Shown here in pieces: positions 37,439 through 46,151 of a DNA stretch of 64,000 bases. The notes below the pieces were generated by a model. It saw only the letters and a program-made list of their open reading frames with translations, was not told the DNA's origin and made no database searches. The DNA is taken from the NCBI GenBank assembly GCA_016758965.1, contig JAEPRB010000072.1, positions 1 to 64,000 on the forward strand, written 5' to 3'. Positions within the stretch are counted from its first letter, which is position 1, and the number at the start of each line of letters is the position of its first letter. Source of the DNA: Circinella minor (Eukaryota; Mucoromycota; Mucoromycetes; Mucorales; Lichtheimiaceae). Made by a program: the position numbers and the translations under genes.

Positions 37439-38942
37439 ATGCCTGTCAGAGCAAGTGCTCGAATTCAAGAAAAACGACTATCCTCATTACAACCGGAGAA
37501 ACAAGATAACAATCATCAAAATTCGATGGGGCCATTATCGTCACCATCAATTTCTATTCATGATATGCTAGCAACTCTTTTAAATCGTACCAAAAAGATC
37601 GATGAAAGGATAGCAACTCTTTTGGATCGTACCGAAACCATTGATGAAACTGTAGCAACCATATTACGTACTCAACAACAACAAGCTCAAGCTTTACATA
37701 AAATAGAACAAACACTTGGGATATCTTGTTCTTCAGAAATAATGACAGTAAGCAACGACGAGGACAATAATAGTGACAGTAATGATTTACAATCAATAAA
37801 TATAACAAAAATGAAGGGTACGGTGCCACACAAAAAAGAAAAACAACAGACATCGAAACAACGTTCCGATTCAATTTCTGTAGCATCATCAAATAAAGCT
37901 ACCCGTCCTACCCAGCAACATCAGAGACAGTCACAGCACCGAGTAAAGAAGAGTAAACAGCTATCTAAGTCACGTTATTCATCAGGTCGAGTTGACGCAA
38001 AGCGTCTCCCAGGATTATTTGTCTATCATCCACGTAAAAAAAATGGGATCAATATTCGTTCTGCATCAAAAAGTGACTTTATCAAAGCCATTCGTAGTCT
38101 TTCAAAATCAGAAAAAACGCAAGAAGAATTATTAACGTTTATGGAAAGTACAATGGAAGCAGCAATGAAAAAAGTTAAAAGTAAGGCGACATTCAAACAA
38201 GGCATTCAATCGTGGATATATCAAGATACTGATGTCGTCGATAGTGTTACAAAGTGGGTAATAAAAAAATGTACTAATCATAGTCCCTCTATACCTCTTG
38301 GGGAGTGCGAAGGAAATTGGTTAGCGCGCGTATGGTTAACGAGGAAGTGGTATGCAGAGGCTGAAAAAGAAAAAAAAGCAAGAACTACAACACAACGATT
38401 AAGAGTAAAACAACAACAGAAAGAATCAACCCCTGAATACATGGACGTCGATGATCATGACTCTGTGTCATCATCAGAAGACAATGAAGTTGAAAAGGAT
38501 AATGATAATAACAGATAAGTATCATACATTTGTTAATAGATATATGCATACGTATGCATATCAATGACAGCAACATAATAGCTCACATGGCTTTTTATTT
38601 CGTTGGATGCCTTACCCATCCACAACAGGTTGTTCCAAGATTAAGAACACCCATTGTTATACCAGCTGAAGAACAATTTGATGCTGCTATACTAAATGAT
38701 CAACCAGAAGATAGTATTGCTGCCGGTTCCAATAATATATCTTTCGAAAGGAGAATTGAAGAAAAGTATGTGTTAAATTAAAAAAAAACAGTAATTTATT
38801 TGTATCTACAGTTTATTTATTTGCTTTTTTTTTTTACACCAATATATAAATTATATATAGTGCTAATTCTGAATCAACATCACCACAATCAGATACAATT
38901 TATTTCAATGCGAGCAGTGACAACCTCGCAACGTGCTCATAA
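37439..38942 (+). CDS. Unrecognised protein, about 450 aa; second member of the paralogous pair
   Basis: Exon 1 is 37439-38514; exons 2 and 3 are 38571-38765 and 38861-38942. The N-terminus holds two 16-residue repeats, ATLLNRTKKIDERI and ATLLDRTETIDETV, leading into a Q-rich coiled coil. The ~residues 180-310 core (RLPGLFVYHPRKKNG, AIRSLSKSEKTQEELLTFME, CEGNWLARVWLTRKWY) matches the paralogue at 32354. The first intron begins ATAAGT instead of GTAAGT. With that boundary the three exons sum to 451 codons in one frame and keep the CLTHPQ and PIVIPA blocks shared with the paralogue. If unspliced, the frame stops at 38516-38518 after 359 aa. Function unknown. Confidence 0.65.
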
Positions 38943-39501
38943 CATATGAAAGATATTGTAGTACTAGTAATACATTTCTATTCAATTAAAAAATAATAAA
39001 AATATAAAATGGACACTACGTAAGCAAGAATTTTTTATTTTTGCATACAGTAATAAAGAAAACAACTTCGTGTTTTCAGCTATTCAGGTTGGTTACATGT
39101 AAACAAAACTGCAACATAAATTTATCTGCTCTATCCACGAGCAAACACTCTGTGCGCTCATGTCCATATTTTTTTGTCAGTGTTTCATAATTCAAGGCAG
39201 ATTATACGTATATATTTTGTTTCGACTACTTGAACTTTTTCTTTTGCCTTTAATCAATTTCGTCTGTCATATTTCTTTTTCTTTTTAATTAGTTTTTAAA
39301 ACTTTGCATGTGTATCTGGTGTGTGTTTGAATTTATCAATTTAAGTAGACAAACTATTGTAGCTCATTTGATTGAATTGTTTATTCATTTGCAAATACTC
39401 CAAGACCCTGGTACGTACTACATTCAATTTGTTAATAATAATCACAAGAAAAAGATTTATCGTAGTGGACTGCCGACGCCTCTCTTGCTATAAATGAGCC
39501 A

Positions 39502-39683
39502 TTATTGTCTTATTCTGTTGACAGCTTCTTTAAAAGACGTTACTGACTGAATACCAACATCTGTTTTGCCATCACCGTTATTAATATGGAACGTATCATT
39601 TCTTTCTTTGCGTGTTACAGTGAACGTGTAGTTTTCTAGTACCGAGGCTTCTTTATCGAACCGTTTTGTGTTTATTGACTTGG
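39502..39683 (-). CDS. Orphan coding-like exon, 59 codons
   Basis: The minus strand reads KSINTKRFDKEASVLENY, then TFTVTRKERNDTFHINNG, ending NRIRQ and TAA. It is preceded by an acceptor-like TAAATAG at the point where the frame would otherwise stop. The composition is clearly protein-like. No convincing upstream exon was found, so it may be the 3' remnant of a decayed gene. No family recognised. Confidence 0.3.
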
Positions 39684-40915
39684 CTATTTAGCGACAATCA
39701 ATTTCTTTTCTAATAATAATCATACAATTATAATTGCTGATCAACAACAGCTCGTCCAGGATTCACTGTTCTGCGTATAATTATATATATTAAAAAAAAC
39801 CAAAACTCATGTATACGCCATTACTATTGTCATCTTCCCACTACATTAAAAAAGTATAGTTTACAAATACAATACGTAAATGGAAAAAGGATAGATCTTA
39901 TCCCCGTAATATGAGTGAATTTATTAATAACCACAGTACTGTGTTGTGTACGTACTAGCGATTAGACTTCTTTTGCTTCCAAAAACAGTTACGTACTGTA
40001 TGATTTTGCTATTATTTATTATGCTATTAATGCTACGTATTTGGTTTTTCAATCTATATAAAAACAAAAAGTTACTTTATTATATGCTACAAACCCGTTG
40101 TCACGCCTTCTCAGTTACTTCTTGTTTCCTGTTGGTTTTTCAATATATGACGTTAACTATAATTATTCAATTTACATAGTAAATTATTAAGAAAATGTTT
40201 ATATGCTTGTTTTGAAAAAAAAATTATTTCAGGAGCAACTTGTTAAATTTATCACAACAATAATCTTTCAAAAGTTGAACATGGTCAGATCTCTATTAAC
40301 TGTAATAAAATCTGGTGAGAGGGACATGGCTTCAGCTCTTCTTGTTTGGATCAATGTCATACTTAAATTTCAAAAAAAAAAATAATACCTGAAGCGCGAA
40401 CCACCCGCAAGTATAAAACACTTGCACACCTAGAGAGGTATACAGGCTCGAATTAAAAATTATAAGAATAATCATGAAAAAAAGTGTAAGTTGTTTTTCT
40501 TTTCCATAAAATATAACATCATACACTGTAACTTCTGGCAGAAAATGAATCATTGGAGATTTAAGAGTAATTTTTCCTCTCATCAAGAGAAATTCATCCA
40601 GCAAATTCCAATAAGTCTAAAAAAATCGATAAGAAGGGGTTATGGAATTTGCTTGAATATACGTAGTGTATCCATCATAAAATTTACCATTGATTTTCTT
40701 ATCCAACTTTTTCATTTAGATACCAACTTTTTCATTACGTACTGTCGAGAATAAAATATATATATTTTTTATTCTTCATTGCTCACATGCCGTACAAAAC
40801 AATACAACAAAGAAAAAGTGAGAAGAAAGGAAATGTTTCACAAATATTTTCAAGGTATATTATTATAATACGTAACTGGATTTTGATGGTGTGTAGATAG
40901 CAGGGCATAGCATAA

Positions 40916-40985
40916 TTATATCAGATTGTTGTGTTTTATCTTTAAAAAGTAAGGTGTCCAAAACAATTCTCACTTACTTTTCGGA
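40916..40985. repeat. Partial copy of the 8.0-kb inverted-repeat element
   Basis: The stretch TATCAGATTGTTGTG followed by GGTGTCC...CAATTC...CTTACTTTT repeats, in the same order, the interior and right end of the element at 8003-8463 (8360-8376 and 8443-8480). The left end is not seen. It abuts the left target duplication of the 9.6-kb element, so the latter may have inserted into or near this older repeat. Confidence 0.4.
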
Positions 40986-41009
40986 TTCTTTGTTTTCTAC
41001 TTTACGATG

Positions 41010-41215
41010 GGGTACCTTTAATTTTGCAGTACTGCAAATGCAGTAGTAGTCTGACAACACTGGAAAATATCCGCACAACTGACCGGATTTACCGAACAGT
41101 ACTAACTATAAAAGGTGCTTTGCGGTACTGCTTGCGATAGTTTGCAGTACTTTGCAGTATTAAATCATTTTTGCAGTACTACTATTCTTGCGGTAGTTTA
41201 CATATGTGCTTAAGA
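41010..41215 (+). repeat. Left terminal inverted repeat with TTTGCAGTA array
   Basis: Contains a 16-bp palindrome (TACTGCAAATGCAGTA) and at least four TTTGCAGTA-type motifs, two of them adjacent near 41142-41159, plus GCGGTACTGC variants. The block from ACAACACTGGAAAATATCCG through TATAAAAGGTGCTTTGCGG is almost identical to the right end read on the other strand. Repeated subterminal motifs are usual transposase-binding sites (family knowledge). The inner edge is fuzzy. Confidence 0.7.
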
Positions 41216-41638
41216 AAAAAAGAAAAAATAATTTCTATCAACTGTTTCTCGTCATTTCGATCATTATATTTGAACCCTTTTTTCGGCCAGCAATAATAAC
41301 TATATTGAGTGTTTCTTTGCTATCGCCTTGGTTTAAAATAGCTTGATTTTAAATAGTACATTATATATATTATTTTGTTGTTCCCAATTTGTTTTAAAAC
41401 ATATTTAAATTAATCTTTTGATACATTTTAATTCACAAGTTATTAGTTCTAGAGTCACTATATTATTGCCTTAAATACATATATGGAGCAGTATACAGTA
41501 CAATACTGACATTACTAATATCATTATTAATTAAATAAAGAATTATGTTGCTATATATGATGGAAAAGAATCTCAATATATAAAGTTGCATAAAACAAAA
41601 AAAAATCAAAGTCTTGAAGCAAAACCTTTCTTTTTACT

Positions 41639-41702
41639 GGATTCAATCATTTAACTATTCAATAAGGCAATGAATTATGCGAACGCTCTACCTATTAAGC
41701 CA
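41639..41702 (-). other. tRNA-like remnant
   Basis: On the minus strand TGGCTTAATAGG, followed by TAGAGCG, fits an A box. About 40 nt later GATTGAATCC fits a B box except for one change. The T stem and acceptor stem do not pair, so this is not a functional tRNA. It could be a decayed tRNA gene or the head of a tRNA-derived SINE. Confidence 0.2.
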
Positions 41703-42054
41703 TTTAAACCTTTGACTTTAATTAATTATATCTGATCATTGACACCGGACTTCTTTTCTCATGTTTCGCCTTTTGTTGTATAATAATATTTCCTCTTTAA
41801 TAAATGGAATTCTAAAAACATAAGAGGAAAACAAACCTTTTGCTTAATAAAATGCTTTGTCTACATCTAATATAAAAGTACATAGTAGATGTATTCAATT
41901 ATATTTATATTTGTGTGTATGTTTTCTAGAAGCTAATTAATTTGATAATAATAAGAGCCTTAAAGCTGGTGAGCATATCACAATAGTATATAAAAAAGGC
42001 GGGGTTACTTCTAAAAATTTAGTGGCTATGTGTCACTTTCTTTTTTTAGTATAT

Positions 42055-42703
42055 AAATTATTTGCGCCAAGCATAAGTAGCTTTGCGGCTAGTGAAGAAT
42101 TTTTTTTGCATTACATTAAAAAGCTTTTGCGTTGCCTGGGAAACAAATTTGCGTTAGTAGCATTGCGCCAATGTTTTGCGTTCCTATTTTTGCGCCGTTA
42201 TTTGACCTTTTACTATACTGATAAACTATTTATAAAGACAATAAAAAGCACAATGGATAACTGACTGCAACAGGTTTTTTTTAGACAGTTACTAAAAATG
42301 ATTTTGAGTGCTTGATCCACCTAAATACAACCGTCCTTGGTCACATGCTTAACAGCTTTAATTGTTCTGGGTGTCAATTGATTCTTTTCACTTAATTTAT
42401 CTCGACGAATGCCTATCATGAAAATAATATTACGTTCAAGATCAATTGTGCTGACCCATAGCATATTTATTCATTTTCATTTGAACTAGAATTCTTCTAC
42501 TGGATTGAGAATGGTAGGATAGGATACGAGATAGATGTATCTGTAGGCATCATGGCCTGTAGACATCATGGCTTGTACGTAACTTAGCAATTCGGATTCA
42601 TAGCCTGACAACGGTGATAGTGAATAGAGTAGTTCTTGCAACGAATATAACAGTATCTTCAAAAAGAAATGTCGAAATTCCATCACTTGGCGACAAAAAG
42701 AAA
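42055..42703 (+). repeat. Left inner inverted arm, about 0.64 kb
   Basis: Near-identical, in inverse orientation, to 49581-50224. The outer 135 bp (42058-42195) carry seven TTGCG motifs (as TTTGCGCC, TTTGCGGC, TTTTGCGTT and similar) at 10-25 bp spacing. The inner part holds a conserved small ORF on the minus strand. High arm identity suggests recent duplication, gene conversion or selection. Confidence 0.7.
42486..42683 (-). CDS. 65-aa ORF in left arm
   Basis: MEFRHFFLKILLYSLQELLY, then SLSPLSGYESELLSYVQAMM, ending LVSYPTILNPVEEF. Its twin in the right arm differs at three residues (F/L, S/P, P/S). The amphipathic, protein-like composition suggests a former or present coding segment. In both arms it is followed by a second short frame starting MLWVSTIDLERNIIFMIG. 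No family recognised. Confidence 0.35.
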   Translation of the reverse strand: MEFRHFFLKILLYSLQELLYSLSPLSGYESELLSYVQAMMSTGHDAYRYIYLVSYPTILNPVEEF

Positions 42704-42873
42704 TGTCATATATTTCCGAAAAATTTGTCGCTTAGTAATTTAAAGTTTCAAGGATGCAAAAATATAATGGGGTTGCTTCCTTCACGATATATTTCTTGAA
42801 ATGAACGACACTTTTATATACGTGTCAATAGGATTCTTTTCATTCAACAACAATATTTGGCCAAATATATTTG

Positions 42874-42901
42874 CACACACACACACACACACACACACAC
42901 C
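42874..42901. repeat. CA dinucleotide microsatellite
   Basis: About 14 uninterrupted CA units inside the large element. Confidence 0.9.
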
Positions 42902-43084
42902 TCACAGAAGGTTGCACAAAAAGGGAAGCAGCAACCAAAATTGAATGTAGACAAATAATGTTGCAGCGCAAGAAGCTAAAATGAACCCCATAAAAATAAA
43001 AATGAGCGACAATTTTGAAAGTGAACCAGATACTTGAATCGGGTCATTTGAGAGAAAACGAGCTACACAACTTAAAATTAGCCT

Positions 43085-43264
43085 ATGTCAAGTAAATTTA
43101 AGATATCCGACCTGGAAAATGAATATGAACTAGAAGGAACATGGAGCGTCCATGGATACATTTGTAGTATACGTCATTCATATAGTAAAAAATCAACAAA
43201 TACACCTTGCTTGTATGCAACATCCCATGGTCCTTACGAATTTAACGTTTTTGGTAATTCATAA
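43085..43264 (+). CDS. Small ORF, 59 aa, uncertain
   Basis: ATG-initiated frame: MSSKFKISDLENEYELEGTW, then SVHGYICSIRHSYSKKSTN, ending YEFNVFGNS. The composition is protein-like. It lies about 1 kb before the Helitron-helicase relic on the same strand, so it may be another piece of decayed transposon coding sequence. No family recognised. Confidence 0.25.
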   Translation: MSSKFKISDLENEYELEGTWSVHGYICSIRHSYSKKSTNTPCLYATSHGPYEFNVFGNS

Positions 43265-44257
43265 AACCCCGACAATATCCTTCCTTTTTTTTCGCCACTG
43301 TACCTTGAAAGTAACATTTGTATAAAAAACAAACTCTTTAGTCTCCTACAAAAAGAAAACAAAGTGGCATTTGTTAAAAGGTAAAAACGGTCTCCTCAGC
43401 CTCGTATAATTAAATATTTTCTGTTTACTGATTATTCTCGACAACTACTTTCTGTTGTTAAAAGAGACACTCGATCAGAAATTGTTACAAATTATATTAG
43501 TGTTATTGCTTTTAGAGCAGTGTACTAGGTATGTAATGCGGAGGCGACTGCTGTTGCTTCGCTGATACACTGGGTACGTACTGTTGGAGATAATGGACAA
43601 TTCGTGTAATCAGCATTTTTCTTTCCATATCTAGCTCAAGCTCTTTTTCTATGATAACTACATATTTTTTAATTTTAAAAGTCATTATTGTTTAATATCA
43701 TATCAAATATATCATAAACTGATTTACACATTTTTGTCACAAAATTCCATTTTAGTATGTGTTTTACGTAACTGTAAAGTGAGGCAGGAAGAGGTTGTCT
43801 TCTATTAAAAATAAAATAGTATTATGGGCTACGTACAAGACAAAAAAAGGCATTGTTATTTTTTTCTCGCTTTCAACAACTTAAATATAGATTATCACTA
43901 ACGAGTTCTCAACAGGTAGCCTTCAGTCAAGTACTCTTTAATTAAACAAAAAATAGTGAATTATTGGAAATAGCATTTTTCCGAAGAAGGTGATTGATTC
44001 GAGCCATCTTATTAGTTACTATAGTTATACTATATTTAATGAATCAACTACTGTATAAATAGTTACAACAAACTTTTCACTCCTGACGGGGTTCCACTAC
44101 TCATTGACACGTTACACTCTATAACTACCACTTAATAAAAGAAGTGTTCGTTGTCAGATTGAATCTAAAAATGTAAGCTGATAATTTACCTAAATTATTG
44201 CTGCTATCCATGGTCGTCCAATATTTGCAATGACTACGCAAGACATAGGGTTAAATT

Positions 44258-44445
44258 TTGCAGCACCCCAGTATTCACCTGGAAGAAGGTGTATTTACAC
44301 ATGATCAGCGCTATGTTGCTCTCTCCAGACCAGCAAATTCAAATAATATATACATTGCTATTGATCTATCATTAGTCACTACCACAGTACCATCTACTGA
44401 CAACATTGTTTACCATGAGATACTACTAACACCACCACAAGCAAC
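44258..44445 (+). pseudogene. Decayed C-terminal fragment of a Helitron-type (Pif1-like) helicase
   Basis: The reading EGVFTHDQRYVALSRPAN fits motif VI of Pif1-family helicases in Helitron RepHel proteins (consensus VFTHGQLYVALSR). NNIYIAID follows and then DNIVYHEIL, equivalent to the 'N-x-V-Y-x-E-x-L' segment at their C-terminus. About 40 bp upstream, AATGACT and GGG remain from the 'MT...SQGQT' motif, but the frame is broken there. No Rep domain or intact helicase is present. Confidence 0.5.
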
Positions 44446-44756
44446 ATTAGCTGAGAAAACTATAACTACAACTATTACACTACAACTACTACAACTTAGA
44501 CTTTTCGTTCTCTTATTCACTGCCATATATTTTTTGTTCCTTTCTTTACGTAGTATACTCTCCTCTTTACAATTGTTTTTTGTTTTTCTCTGCCCATTAA
44601 TTAAAATATACAATATAAGAATTAACAATTTAGCATTATTTAGTCTATAAATAATAGGTCAGGTTATCATTAGTGGTAAACTACAATAAGTAAAATGATA
44701 ATAAAAAGGAAAAAAAAAATTCTTCTCTCTTTTAAAGTACATTATTTTTTTTCCAT

Positions 44757-44925
44757 AATCTCAAATAAAGCATTTGATCCCACAACTTCATATAAAGTAT
44801 TTTGTTTCGTCAACCTCGGATACAACAATTTGTCTTCACAGCTTCATATAAAACATTTTGTTTCTACAACCTCGGATATAGCATTTTTTTTTCCACAACC
44901 TCAAATAAAGCATTTTTTCCCCAGC
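44757..44925. repeat. Degenerate ~28-bp tandem repeat, about six units
   Basis: Units of the form CACAACCTCAAATAAAGCAT followed by a TTTTGTTT tail recur every 27-30 bp. The third and fifth units have CCTCGGATA variants and the others TTCATATAAA or CTCAAATAAA. The block directly precedes a GC-richer stretch (CCGGAGCGAAGCGAGG) and the AAT microsatellite. Confidence 0.6.
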
Positions 44926-44988
44926 GAATGCGCAGCGAAACCGTATGCCGTTAAATGACCCGGAGCGAAGCGAGGCAGGAAGAGGTTG

Positions 44989-45046
<58 letters not shown>
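44989..45046. repeat. AAT trinucleotide microsatellite
   Basis: About 19 perfect ATA/AAT units. The long poly-Y, poly-I or poly-L antisense frames here are readings of this repeat, not genes. A GAGGCAGGAAGAGGTTG segment just before it also occurs near 43780. Confidence 0.9.
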
Positions 45047-45048
<2 letters not shown>

Positions 45049-45457
45049 TAAGACCAGCACCAGATTCCAAAAATCGACAAATACTTGATTCGACATAAGC
45101 ATGTGTAGTGTAATGTCTTGACATCATTCTTGCCTTTAAGCGGAACAACGCGTTGCAATCTTTCCTATTGCTGTTTAACTAGTCCATGGGTTTTATTTTA
45201 AGTAACGTGATTCATCTATATCGCAAGTCATAGCCCCATATTGAAATGTTATATACCTGTTCATTTTTTTAAAAAAAACTAATTGTCGCCGTGAAAAGAT
45301 CTGTCTACAACAGTATCAATATGTGCTAACTTCTACAAACCAGAGTTTCAATATGACTAAACAAAAGCAGTCAAGCTGAAGGTAATCGTAGAGACGCAAA
45401 AAGAATAAAAAAATACTTAACTTCTTCATAAATTTCCACTCCATCAAGTGCGCTCAA

Positions 45458-45723
45458 CGCATTACATCGAGAAGTCGGTGGACTACTGTCGATGCAATAC
45501 TTCCCACTCCTAGTATTCACCAGGTGTTTCTCAGCCCATCTTGAAAAAAAAAGATCCAAGATGAAGTGCAGGGCGCGACGCTTACACAAGATGCAGTGAA
45601 TATCGGCGCATTACAGCGAGGAGTCGGTGGACTGCTGTTGATGCAATACTTCCCACTCCTAGTATTCACCAGGTGTTTCTCAGCCCATCTTGAAAAAAAA
45701 AGATCCAAGATGAAGTGCAGGGC
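45458..45723. repeat. Tandem duplication, 117-bp units at 149-bp period
   Basis: Copies at 45458-45574 and 45607-45723 share more than 100 nearly identical bases (GTCGGTGGACT... through ...AAGATGAAGTGCAGGGC), with differences only near the left end of each unit. Both read RWAEKHLVNTRSGKYC on the minus strand, suggesting a repeated piece of former coding sequence. The right halves are identical, so the duplication looks recent. Confidence 0.75.
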
Positions 45724-46151
45724 AAAGTTATACAAAAGTTGTATAAAGAAAAGAGAAAATGTTGTAGTGAACAATAGGACAGTATATGTGTTTTTTTCAA
45801 ACTCCCCCCTTCCCTCGCTCATCAACATAGCAACTATGTTATAGAAAGCATAATATACGAAAATAAGCATTGTATGAAACACGGTTTTAAAATGAAAAAA
45901 GTTCAATAATAAAAAATAATATTCGACAAAATATTAAAGTTTTATTTACTTTTGTTTCTATGGCATTAAATGTTACTTGGTATATAAATAATACTTTTGT
46001 GCTGATAGAAAAAAAATGAGTTGAAAAAGTGCTTGTAAACAATGAAAATTGTCCAATAAAAAAAATTGATAGAGGCGAACAATTCAAGGCTTACCCTCTC
46101 CCACCATCTTGTTTCTCGCACACTCAAAAATGAAAATACTTAAATTCACAA

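Larger units (their letters stand above)
38943..41009. other. Gene-poor spacer left of the large mobile element
   Basis: A/T-rich, with two items noted separately: an orphan coding-like exon at 39502-39683 (minus) and a partial repeat at 40916-40985. The exact 10-bp target duplication CTTTACGATG occupies 41000-41009. Other frames look random. Confidence 0.5.

Noticed and set aside
42022..42264. 80-codon plus-strand frame in the left inner arm
   Set aside because: It reads across the TTGCG motif array and is F/L-rich; the array is better explained as a transposase-binding region.
44836..45158. Minus-strand frames with poly-Y, poly-I or poly-L stretches
   Set aside because: They are translations of the AAT microsatellite, not proteins.
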